NCBI GenBank assembly: GCA_003990745.1
Contig: RBNI01001636.1
Coordinates: 1-21,528, forward strand
DNA: 21,528 bases
Source: Jimgerdemannia flammicorona
Taxonomy: Eukaryota > Mucoromycota > Endogonomycetes > Endogonales > Endogonaceae
Direction: 5' to 3'
Shown: positions 1 to 8,362 of the stretch, one piece after another
Layout of the letters: every line of letters begins with the position of its first letter
How positions within the stretch are numbered: position 1 is the first letter of the stretch
The notes under the pieces: model-generated
The model's input: only the letters and a program-made list of their open reading frames with translations
The model's database searches: none
What the model was told of the DNA's origin: nothing
Made by a program: the position numbers and the translations under genes

Positions 1-596
1 ATACTGCCCCCCAGGCCAGGGCCTCTCCCTACTTGCTGCCATTCGAACGCACCAGGGCCACCTTGCCCAGTACGCACCTCTGAGTGCATGTTGGTTGCCA
101 TAGTACTAGTAGCTTGTCTCCAGAAACTGTATCGAAAGTGTTGCCAAAAGGTTGTGTAACCTGAATGTTACCGGAGAAAGGTGTGATGAGATGTAACCTC
201 AGTATAACTGGCAGAAATGTATGCCAAAGAAAGAAATACAAAAAACTAGAATAACTAGAATAACTTATATAAGAGAGGATTTTAGTATAAAAATATCTAT
301 AGTATTACTCATAAATAAGAGTTGTAAGTAATGTTTTATAAGAAATATAGTAATTTTTTTTTTTTTTAAAAAAAAATGTAAGAATATGTAGAGATGTATG
401 TAAATGTGAATAGTAAAGAGAAATAGCAAATAATAATAATAATAATAATTGTAAGAGATAGAAATAGTGATGAGGAAAGAGAATGATAAAGAGAAAAGAG
501 AATAATAAAGAGGTAAGAGAATAGCAAAGAGAGGAATAATGAGGAGAAAGAAAATAACAAAGATAATAGTAAATATATTATTTATTCAATCTTTGG
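1..596. other. Gene-free, low-complexity left flank
   Basis: No supportable gene is seen. The first 240 bases have ordinary composition, and the only sizeable minus-strand frame there (29-241) lacks an ATG. From about 350 the sequence becomes a T-run followed by A-run (353-375), a short TAA/ATA microsatellite near 430-450, and then an AG-rich tract to about 570 built from irregular GAGAAA/GAATAA units. The open frame in this tract on the minus strand is only the pyrimidine complement (Ser/Leu/Phe-rich) and is not a gene. Confidence 0.6.
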
Positions 597-1393
597 GCTA
601 TGGGATAGTCCACAAAACTTTGGAACTGATCCTCATGACCCGACGACCGAACTATCGTTTGGGATGGGATTCCTTGCGCGGACTCCCATAACCAAGATCG
701 CAAAGCAGCAGCTCCTTCCTCAAAAAGATGGATATAATATAGTACAATCATAATCTTGCTGTATTTGGATAATTTTGCTTAAGGCCATATTCCAAGAATG
801 GGTACCACGATATCGATTTCACAAAAGGGGGGAGCACAGCGATTTGCAAGAAATTTGTGCGTGATGACAATCAATACGGTTTATTGGAATCTGTCTAAAT
901 ATTCCTGGCGTCGTTGGCCGATTTGAACTGCATTTAAATGATCAGTTTGAATGATCCTATCGCGCCTTTGGTGAGGTTTGTGAGTAGCGCTAGAACGATG
1001 ATTATGAATTATGGGTGTGCTGAAGAGCACCTATATACATCTAGACGAATTGGTGTCTGCGAGCATTATTTGACATACAGTTGATTGGGTCCCATATCTC
1101 ATGGAATGAATGACTCGGGGTTCTTCGAATCTCATGTTTAGACGTCCAATTCACTGATAACTATTTAATATATTGGATTTAACCAGCTTTAATTCAAATG
1201 GACATGGAAGGTATTGTTTCAATCAGGATTGCTGTGATTGGGCAGCACTCATTGGCCAAGTTTTGATGGGTTTAAGGGTTATTTCTAGGTTGATGTGATG
1301 TTAAATGTACGTCATGTCCCGTGATATTGGAAACCCCCCCCACCTTTGCAACCCTTTCGCCTCTTGGTCTCCAACTCTTCCAGAGATCAACAA
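597..1393 (+). promoter_or_regulatory. Upstream region of the KH-like gene
   Basis: This stretch has mixed composition, stops in all frames and no recognisable coding segment, so it is read as promoter plus 5' leader of the gene starting at 1394. No convincing TATA box is placed at a normal distance. The 3' part holds a run of C (1334-1340) and a pyrimidine-rich stretch just before the start codon that fits the end of a leader intron. Confidence 0.45.
1307..1383 (+). other. Possible 5'-UTR intron
   Basis: GTACGT at 1307 is a near-consensus fungal donor. The segment ends in a pyrimidine-rich acceptor, CTCTTCCAG, at 1375-1383, eleven bases before the ATG at 1394. The 77-bp length is typical for fungi. 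No upstream ATG (1265, 1293, 1298) joins in frame with the main ORF across this splice, so it would be a leader intron rather than a coding one. If it is not spliced, the frame is open back to 1325 but has no ATG there. Confidence 0.35.
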
Positions 1394-4300
1394 ATGGGCC
1401 ACCTTCTCCGCTTACACAACTGCACCTCATCCCCCGTCACCTTGCGTGCACTGATCCCAAATGAGGGCCACCCCGTCCTGGCTGGAACCCAGACTCAGCT
1501 CGCCCTGGAGCACACCCTCCTTACTGAACTCTACTTCTCCGAGCCTTCCGTCACCTCCCGCCACACCCTCATGGGCGTCGGTGGCCGCCCTGATCGGGTC
1601 GCTGACACTTACGCCGAGGTCCTCTTCATACTGCATACCGAAGGTATTTCTCAATTGGATGGCAATAGGGCCATGGATATTCTTGTCCCCGAAAATCTCG
1701 CCGAGAAGCTGTGCCAGCCGGTAGAGCATGCAGGAAGACATACCTCCGACCTTGCGACGATCGCGTGCAAATCCGGCGCAACCTTGATGCTATACAATAC
1801 CCCATTGGCCGAATCCACCGATTGTGTGTTGACTGTTGCTGTTGAGAGTTTGCACAAACCTGAGTTGAACAAATTCCGGATGGCAATGGTTATGATTGCA
1901 GAGCGCTCGGCGATGTATGTACACCTATCACACGGCCCGGGAAACGTGTACTACTACCCGCGGGTGTTCGACCTACTCGCCAAAAAAACCGCCTCTGACG
2001 ACAACAATGTCCTGCGTGCGCCCCAAGTCTTCTCGCCCGATCCCCTTCCCGATACCTGGTTTGACGACAACTGGATGGTCGTATCGTCTCCCTCTCGAGA
2101 GCAACCCTTTAGCTTTGACGATGAACCCCAAACAAATCAAACGGTGGTTTTCACTTCCCCCCACCCTCCACGCGCCACCTCGGGTCAAAATTGGTCAGAA
2201 GCGCCAACGCCGTCCGTCTCGCACGATCCATGGGATTCCACCAGCGCCGACAGGGTCCACGCAGACTGGGAACCGCGGCCGGCAGGTCGACATCGGTACG
2301 TATTCTCCGAGAAAGAGGAGGCTACGTGGAGATGCGCCGTCCAGAAGGGTGCGCCAAACTGCAAGAGAGCGGACATTTTCGCCCTCGATTTCAATTTTGG
2401 CAAGCAACCGGAGCATGGTGAGGCGCTCATGCAACAACGTTACGAAGACGCGAACATGGCACCTCTCGATTTCGACATGCCTATGAAGAAAGGAAAAGCC
2501 TACATTCGCCCACAAACAACGCCTCCGCAATCGTTCGAGCGGCCTTGGGACGCCGATGAGAATGAATGTGATTGGGAACAGCGGAATCGAGAAGCGGATG
2601 ACGCTTTCCTGGCCTCACAGGAGCAGAATGAAGCCTTTCAAAGTGAACACGACCTTGAGCGTGGAGGCAAACTCCCCCGCGCACCCTCCCCGGGCGGTCT
2701 TCAACTCACGCTTATTCTCACCCACGCCGAGCACGAGCACTTCCTCGTGAACGCGTCGACCGTGGAAGCAGTCGTTGTTCAATACGGCGTCTGTCTCGAA
2801 ATTGACCACGACGAAACCCTCCTCCCGACCTCCCCCCGGCTTGACGCCTTCCCGGATTTCCCGGATCCGGAGCTGGATCAGCTCGTCCTAGCGCGTTTCG
2901 TCTTCCGTGACTCCGTTACCATTGCATCGTGCCTCGATAAGGTCTTTTGGAGTGTGTTTCCGACGCGCGCGAGGATCGAGGTCCGCCTCCTCGTGTTCGC
3001 AATGCGAGGCAATGAGTGGAACCCGCTGAATTTTTTGGGCGTGAGATCGAGGAGCGGAGGCGTATGGGTCGGGAAGACGTTCGGAATGGCGGAGGTTTTT
3101 GTGGTCGAGGGAAAACGTGGCGACGTGTCGTGGGCTGTGGCGGAGATGGTGACAAAGGACGAGATGAGGGGCGATGGTAATGTTTCTAGGCGGGGGGCCG
3201 GCGGACGCATGAGGCAGTCGGGCAATGAGTGGGCCGGTGAGGAAATGGAGGCGGGGTTTGGGTCATCGTATGAAGTGGCGGGTTGCAATCGGGAAAAGCG
3301 AGGAAATGGCATAAGCTTGGAATCGCGGGATGTTGGCGACCAATTTGAAGACGCTGAACGCGATGAAGGGGCGGCCAACAAACAATCCCGTTCTTGTACT
3401 CAACCTGGAAATTCCTTCATCCTCACAAACCCAATTCCACGCGCTTCCGATATGCCGAGGGGGCAGAACCCATGTTTGGCGAACGCGGTGGCGGCCTGGC
3501 ATTCTTTCTCGCGCGAAGCTTCGGGTGGATCTAGGCCCACGCTCAACGGGCCCACCGTCCCCTACAGTGTCCGTATTCTTTTGATACCGGATGAGGTCGA
3601 TTGCGTTGGGGCGCACGTGGATTCCGGTTGGATTTCGCGTATAGAGCGTACAAGCGTCCGTGTTCTACCGCACCATAATCACCAGTTTGGCAGGCCGTGT
3701 GACGAAGGTTGGGTGAAGGAAGAGGAGGTTTATCATACAGCAGTCGTCTGCAGCGTTTCGTTTAAAGGATTGGTGGAGATGGCTTCATTTGTCGCGAGCA
3801 AGATCGGATATCAGCTTCGCCTTCTCGTGCCGGAAGAGCATGTGGATCAGTTGGCGGGAGCGAATGCCGAATTTTTCAACGAGCTCCAAAAGAAGATTAC
3901 CATCGTCGCCATCGCGCGCGGGTACCTGATTGTTGGTGGGTATAGGGTTATTTGGGTGGCGGGAGAGTTGCGCGGAATTTTGCAATGCATCGAGAGGCTA
4001 CTCGTGAGGTACCACGAACAGCACGAACAGGTATCTTCCAACGGATGGATCGATGAGCATAAGAGCGATGACAAGATTGGAGTCGATTTCGACCCACAGA
4101 TTCAGGAGCACGGACTATCGGCCCGCCTTCCCACGATCTTCACTCTGGAACTCCTGGTCACGGCCGTCGAGCTCAAGCGCCTCCAAACCGGCCCGCGCGA
4201 CTTCCTAACCACGATTTCGGCCTTGCGCGGCATCAAAATCCGCACGCGAATGCACGCCACTTTCCAAAGCACCGAACTCGTCTTCCCGCCCACACTCCAC

Positions 4301-5113
4301 CCGCAGTTGGCCTACATCGTCGCACTCTCCGGGTACACGCCACCCCTTCTCGCCGCAGCCATCGTCGACATCGCTCGGTACCTTTGGACGCCGGGTGCGC
4401 ACAGCCCCCGCGTGCGCTTACTGATCCCCGAGGTGTTCATCGAGCCCATCGACAACGTCGTGCGCAACAATGACTACTTCACAAGCCTGCTCATATGCCG
4501 TGTTGTCGACACAACATGGCGATTCTTACTTGCCGCGGGACGGTTCTTGGATTTGGATAGGTTCATCCGTCGGCTGGTGGAGCGGTACATGTGGGCCGTC
4601 GACGAAGCCCGCCTAGCCATGGGTAGCGAAGACCGAACCGGCCGTCCGACAATGCAGATCACCATCTCGCCGCGTCGTCGAACCATGAGAGTGGCCCTGA
4701 CAGAAAAGGACCTCGCGTGCCTTCAACCGGACCGTTTCGCGCTTCGACATGTCGTCGTTGGAGTTTCGCCACTTGGTGGAGACCCGATGATGCACGTGAT
4801 GACACTCGTTGGCACCGATTACGAGCTGGTTTCCGCGTGCATCGACGTCGCGATAGCGGGACGGGCCCAGACCTGGGAAAAGCCGTTTGTGCGCTTGCTG
4901 CTGTATAAAGCTGTGCTTTTTTTTGTGCCGGGGCTGTTGTGGGAGGTGAAAGAGGCTGGGGTCCACGTGTACTGGCTGGAGGGGATGGTAGAGAGTGGCA
5001 TGCGATGCGTGATTGTTGCTGGGGCTGTGCCAAATTTAAGGGTTGCGATAGGGAAGATGGTCAGGAGGCATCGAGAGGAGGTTGAGCGGAGATGGTATGA
5101 TGAATGTGAATGA
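1394..5113 (+). CDS. Large protein with paired degenerate KH-like modules
   Basis: An intron-free frame of 1,239 codons. The ATG at 1394 is the first in frame, has A at -3 and G at +4, and sits just before the first folded module. Modules of about 65-85 residues start with a V-R-L-L-[IV]-P-like strand and end in a helix often finishing RR-x-[VE]. By eye they lie near residues 15-81 and 93-170, 437-521 and 526-588, 723-802 and 805-874, 916-998 and 1005-1068, and 1097-1156 and 1164-1226. The first pair resembles the KH1-KH2 block of fungal poly(rC)-binding proteins, down to a closing GPGNVYYYP segment. The GxxG loop of RNA-binding KH domains is absent or altered in all modules. Residues 189-434 and 589-721 are acidic, polar and probably disordered. 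No signal peptide or membrane span is seen. The role is inferred only: an RNA-associated or scaffold protein. That the gene is real is likely; the KH assignment needs a profile search. Confidence 0.75.
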   Translation: MGHLLRLHNCTSSPVTLRALIPNEGHPVLAGTQTQLALEHTLLTELYFSEPSVTSRHTLMGVGGRPDRVADTYAEVLFILHTEGISQLDGNRAMDILVPENLAEKLCQPVEHAGRHTSDLATIACKSGATLMLYNTPLAESTDCVLTVAVESLHKPELNKFRMAMVMIAERSAMYVHLSHGPGNVYYYPRVFDLLAKKTASDDNNVLRAPQVFSPDPLPDTWFDDNWMVVSSPSREQPFSFDDEPQTNQTVVFTSPHPPRATSGQNWSEAPTPSVSHDPWDSTSADRVHADWEPRPAGRHRYVFSEKEEATWRCAVQKGAPNCKRADIFALDFNFGKQPEHGEALMQQRYEDANMAPLDFDMPMKKGKAYIRPQTTPPQSFERPWDADENECDWEQRNREADDAFLASQEQNEAFQSEHDLERGGKLPRAPSPGGLQLTLILTHAEHEHFLVNASTVEAVVVQYGVCLEIDHDETLLPTSPRLDAFPDFPDPELDQLVLARFVFRDSVTIASCLDKVFWSVFPTRARIEVRLLVFAMRGNEWNPLNFLGVRSRSGGVWVGKTFGMAEVFVVEGKRGDVSWAVAEMVTKDEMRGDGNVSRRGAGGRMRQSGNEWAGEEMEAGFGSSYEVAGCNREKRGNGISLESRDVGDQFEDAERDEGAANKQSRSCTQPGNSFILTNPIPRASDMPRGQNPCLANAVAAWHSFSREASGGSRPTLNGPTVPYSVRILLIPDEVDCVGAHVDSGWISRIERTSVRVLPHHNHQFGRPCDEGWVKEEEVYHTAVVCSVSFKGLVEMASFVASKIGYQLRLLVPEEHVDQLAGANAEFFNELQKKITIVAIARGYLIVGGYRVIWVAGELRGILQCIERLLVRYHEQHEQVSSNGWIDEHKSDDKIGVDFDPQIQEHGLSARLPTIFTLELLVTAVELKRLQTGPRDFLTTISALRGIKIRTRMHATFQSTELVFPPTLHPQLAYIVALSGYTPPLLAAAIVDIARYLWTPGAHSPRVRLLIPEVFIEPIDNVVRNNDYFTSLLICRVVDTTWRFLLAAGRFLDLDRFIRRLVERYMWAVDEARLAMGSEDRTGRPTMQITISPRRRTMRVALTEKDLACLQPDRFALRHVVVGVSPLGGDPMMHVMTLVGTDYELVSACIDVAIAGRAQTWEKPFVRLLLYKAVLFFVPGLLWEVKEAGVHVYWLEGMVESGMRCVIVAGAVPNLRVAIGKMVRRHREEVERRWYDECE

Positions 5114-5224
5114 ATCCGGATGTTGGAATTGGGCTGGCTTAGCTTTCGGCATACGTATAACTTGCAGCGACAGCGCGCTTTTAAAAACACTCGATTATTA
5201 CAATCAACACTTTCTTAATAGCAC

Positions 5225-5230
5225 AATAAA
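5225..5230 (+). terminator. Polyadenylation signal AATAAA
   Basis: A perfect AATAAA lies 112 bases after the stop codon of the long KH-like gene, in an AT-rich stretch. Fungal genes often use such A-rich positioning elements, so it is the likely 3' end signal for that transcript. Confidence 0.5.
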
Positions 5231-5346
5231 TATGTTTTCTCGATGCGAGGAGCTCCTCAGAAAGTAATAAGGCGAGTTCGACAGGTGAGGAGGGTTCGTG
5301 GGCGATGATCGGCATACTCCCAAAAACCTTTATCCATTCTCCCTTG

Positions 5347-5348
<2 letters not shown>

Positions 5349-5380
<32 letters not shown>
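5349..5380. repeat. T32 homopolymer tract
   Basis: An uninterrupted run of 32 T. On the minus strand it is a poly-A run preceded by ordinary-composition sequence, so it could be the tail of an inserted retrocopy. A simple slippage-expanded homopolymer is equally possible. No clear target-site duplication was found. Confidence 0.85.
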
Positions 5381-5381
<1 letters not shown>

Positions 5382-5630
5382 TTTGTCTGTTTTCAATCGA
5401 AACACGATTTCCCACGGCATTCGGTGGGGTTGAATGCAAATGCGTCCTTTACGTGACAACGCCAAAAATAATCCGGAGTTTGGTCAAGGCATCATATTTA
5501 TTGTTATTTTAAGTATTATGTCGAACATTACGCTTGAAAATACAAATATACCAGATAAAAACAATAATTTAAATCAATGTAGAGATGGTAAAGGCAGAAC
5601 GTAGAAACGATGAAGGGCAGCAATCCATAT

Positions 5631-6059
5631 TGTGACGGTTGATCCGAATTAGGAACAACAATCAGAGGATCGTGAATCTGATTCCCAATATAGTATAGCA
5701 ATATAGTTTAGCAGTCACTCGATCTCTCTGTTGTACGATTTGTATATACGATCATACGAAAAGCACAGCTGTACAAATCTCTCAGTTGTGCCAATCTCTC
5801 AACTGCACAAAATGACTCACAGGAAAAGAAGTCTTAACTTAGCCATCACATAGCTAGCAAACTTGTATAAATACTCCTAGTATCTAGAGTGAATAAACCT
5901 CAAATCGAAATAGTTCAAGCAAAGAGGCAAAGAACTAGTAAGCCTGCAGGCAGATACACTTCAAACTCACCCACCCCTGCACCTGAGGACTCCAAGAAGT
6001 CAAAGAAGATCAAGTATTCAAGATAAAGAAATCCGCCAGTACGCGTCCGCTACGTTACA
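5631..6059 (+). mobile_element. Solo LTR of an LTR retrotransposon
   Basis: A 429-bp segment bounded by TGTGAC and GTTACA, near-perfect inverted ends of the TG...CA type. It is flanked by a direct ATAT on each side (5627-5630 and 6060-6063), a possible 4-bp target duplication in AT-rich sequence. Inside are short U3 direct repeats around 5771-5808, a TATA box (TATAAATA, 5866-5873) and AATAAA (5892-5897), in the order expected for U3-R-U5. There is no internal coding region or second copy beside it, so it is best read as a solo LTR left by recombination. Its core promoter/poly(A) cassette recurs in the long LTR at 18,393. Confidence 0.75.
5849..5897 (+). promoter_or_regulatory. LTR core promoter/poly(A) cassette, copy 1
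   Basis: A 49-bp block. Its first 25 bp (5849-5873, ending in TATAAATA) and last 13 bp (TAGAGTGAATAAA, 5885-5897) are identical to positions 19915-19939 and 19951-19963. The 11-bp spacer has the same length in both copies but a different sequence. It combines a TATA box with an AATAAA signal about 25 bp downstream, the compact layout of an LTR transcription start and R region. Confidence 0.8.
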
Positions 6060-7440
6060 ATATATACAACATTAACCTTCAACCATACCCAACGATACAA
6101 CATGTGTGACCCTGGTCTCCATCCATATTCGCCATGGTATCCACATTCATCACCACTCCTTACCTCATCATCCACCCGAACCCGTCCACGGCGTGCGCGT
6201 CTGGAATGGAAAACGGTACTGTTGTTTTTTTACCTCTGGTTACACACATTAACTTGCCTAACCCGCACCTAGGTATCCACGTCCCCTCCGTCGCCACGGT
6301 TAGTGTTTCCTCAATATGGCCGTTGAGAGGTACGGCTGGAAGCTCGGCTTTCCGTGCGGTATCTTGAGAAGAGGGAAGCGACAGTACTGCTGCCGAGGGT
6401 ATGAATAAGAACTGGACTGTGATGTCTATGACGGGACCATCAATCTTCCCTTTCCAACATATACATGTAAAAATAAAATATCGATATCTTACCTTGTACC
6501 AACTTTTATATTACCTCCTCTTCTCAACCCCTCGACAGCCTTCACCTCCAGCCAATCGTGGTGTTCCACAGACTTCGGCCACCGTCGAGCAGGAACGAAC
6601 TCTCATTATGTCGATGCAGACGAGAGCACCGTTGCGCTGGCGAGGACAGAGGACGAACATGGTTGTGGTACAGCGGCTTGAGCGTCGAGCCCGTCCGCTG
6701 ACGACATGGGGTAGATGGAGTTGGCGAGAACGATGGCGCCACGAGGGGACTGGAGATGATGACATCATGTAGGGCAGGTGGGTCGCGTTCTGTGTGGAGT
6801 AGTAGGGCGCATGCTGCAGTGAGGAGGCTCGGAGCAGGGTCGACAGAACAAGGATTCGACAAGACACCTAAAACACGCGTCCGATTGTCGCAAAGCGTTT
6901 TAGCTTTGGCATCCCAGTCATGGATAGGCTTATAATATCGTCGGCTTGAATGTCATGGAACCAGTCTGCGGCATTGCCCATCAGCGCAAAACACTACCCA
7001 CACCTTCACCTCTACCCTCGTCCTACCAGTCCAGTCGCCGCCTGTGCTTCATGCCTAGATGCAATGACAACTTCGCCACCCAAAAAATAAAATAAAAATT
7101 CAAATACTACCTCGCACCTGCCACCGTTACCTACATCCTCAAGATCTCAAGAACCTTGATATTTCGCAGACACATGTCAACTTGTTGCAATAGAGAATAT
7201 AATTATGATGCGACAGTGATTGTCAAGCAGGGATCGAAAGAGAAAGCATGTCCTTAACCCTGCTCTGTACACTCTGGGGTGAGTCGACGATTGCAAAGAG
7301 CTATAAAATAAAATATAACATAATTTTCAGAATTCCACATTGAAAGAGCTCATTGAGGATAGTACACACATTATTAAAATCAGACCATAGAAACAAAGGC
7401 TCATCTTATTAGACTTCCCGCGTGTTTTGCAGCAAACATT
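6060..7440. other. Intergenic stretch with possible decayed exons
   Basis: No intact gene is supported. Some + strand segments look like old coding sequence. An intron-like element at 6216-6272 has a GTACTG donor, a CTAAC branch motif and a CTAG acceptor. A frame near 6323-6470 is broken by one TAA, and an open stretch lies at about 6530-6770 after another acceptor-like CTCCAG. They do not join into one frame, and I recognise no family. From about 6,900 to 7,440 the sequence shows nothing beyond AT-rich non-coding DNA. Confidence 0.35.
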
Positions 7441-7467
7441 GGCTCGGACTTTAGGTGGCCGGTCTCG

Positions 7468-7784
7468 ATGAACGATTTCTGTAGGACTTTCATCGGCAAC
7501 GCCCTTTCCGACAATGACGAAATATTTGAAGTGCAAATGGCCCGCAACCTCCTCTTGTACTTTCAACAACATGATGCGCGCATGTCTTCGATGACCACTG
7601 GGACAAATATGTCCTTATCATCAAAAAAAGGTTTATTCAATTCGATGGCGGAGACGATACTGAACCTTACGACGGAAACAAGGCGCCCGTCTGGATGCCG
7701 GTGGATCCAGGTCGAGTTCTTCCACAAAACCAGCATGGTGAAGCGTTGCAAGCGCAAGCGGAGGGCCTGCCGGTATTCGCATAA
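7468..7784 (+). pseudogene. Frame-shifted relic of an unrecognised gene
   Basis: Two overlapping frames look like coding sequence in succession. The first (ATG at 7468) reads sensibly through a segment containing QMARNLLLYFQQHD to about 7580. The other (open 7575-7784) then takes over with DDHWDKYVLIIKKRF and PVWMPVDPGRVLPQNQHG before a TAA. Both have a natural residue mix, and their boundary falls at one spot, as expected for a one-base indel. No intron borders explain the switch. The family is not recognised. It could instead be two chance frames. Confidence 0.3.
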
Positions 7785-8286
7785 TTCATGCTAAGAATCA
7801 AATCTTGCCTGAACTCTGTAGTGGAAAGTTGAGAGACGTTACGGGACCACAGAATGTGCGGCAGATTCTGGGTTTCGGGCCGATGGTGGTGATGGTGGTC
7901 TATGAACGTGATAACACTAACTAGTCGCACTTAGCGCATAGTCTGTTGTGCTTTTCAAGATAACATTGTTGTCGGTTGTAACGTGTTTGCCATGTACACC
8001 AAGGACTATGCATTAAAAATTATGTGGTATCAATCGCTTGCGACCATAACTCAGAAGTCACTGTTAGCTAAAAGAATGTGGAAACAAAAATAAGCACAAC
8101 ACAAGGTGCTTGAAATATTTATTCGCGTCTCCATATGTATTAATATAGTGACAAGGAATTCTTAGTATGGGACATTGGAGGTCTCGTTAGTACCCAATTC
8201 AATTTAAAAAGGTATATACCAATCCAGATAGGGCATAAGGTACTTTTTAACTCATATATATTTGGTAGAATCGCTTAGCATAATCG
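7785..8286. other. Intergenic region upstream of the TFIIE alpha gene
   Basis: AT-rich sequence with no coding frame that I can support on either strand. It probably contains the upstream promoter of the gene beginning at 8363. Confidence 0.5.
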
Positions 8287-8302
8287 TGACGTAAAACACG
8301 TG
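8287..8302 (+). promoter_or_regulatory. CRE-like site and E-box before the TFIIE alpha gene
   Basis: TGACGTAA (8287-8294), the form bound by ATF/CREB bZIP factors, is followed two bases later by the palindrome CACGTG (8297-8302), a bHLH E-box. Both lie 61-76 bp upstream of the ATG at 8363, a normal promoter-proximal place in a compact fungal gene. Matches this short can occur by chance; the adjacency is what makes them notable. Confidence 0.4.
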
Positions 8303-8362
8303 CCAACCAAAAAGCAGTCTTCCATTCTTCTTGCCGTATTTTCAACCACTTCCTTCCTTGCC

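Larger units (their letters stand above)
5114..5630. other. Intergenic 3' flank, no gene seen
   Basis: This holds the 3' UTR of the KH-like gene, a long poly-T tract and an AT-rich run up to the solo LTR. No frame on either strand looks coding; the longer minus-strand frames are opened only by the homopolymer, which reads as poly-lysine. Confidence 0.6.

Noticed and set aside
29..241. Minus-strand 70-codon frame at the left edge
   Set aside because: It has no ATG (its start is a TTG codon), no recognisable family and no supporting signals.
366..560. Minus-strand Ser/Leu/Phe-rich frame resembling a membrane protein
   Set aside because: It is the complement of an AG-rich low-complexity tract, with no start context or domain.
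2878..3381. Minus-strand open frame of 167 codons, with others inside the KH-like gene
   Set aside because: These are shadows of a GC-rich coding strand. The + strand frame is open for 1,239 codons and shows repeated domain patterns; the minus frames show only Ser/Pro/Arg-rich readings.
6134..6867. Overlapping frames on both strands after the solo LTR
   Set aside because: No frame is consistently better, joins across intron-like borders fail to keep phase, and residue mixes are Arg/Ser-rich as in non-coding GC-rich DNA. Noted only as possible debris.
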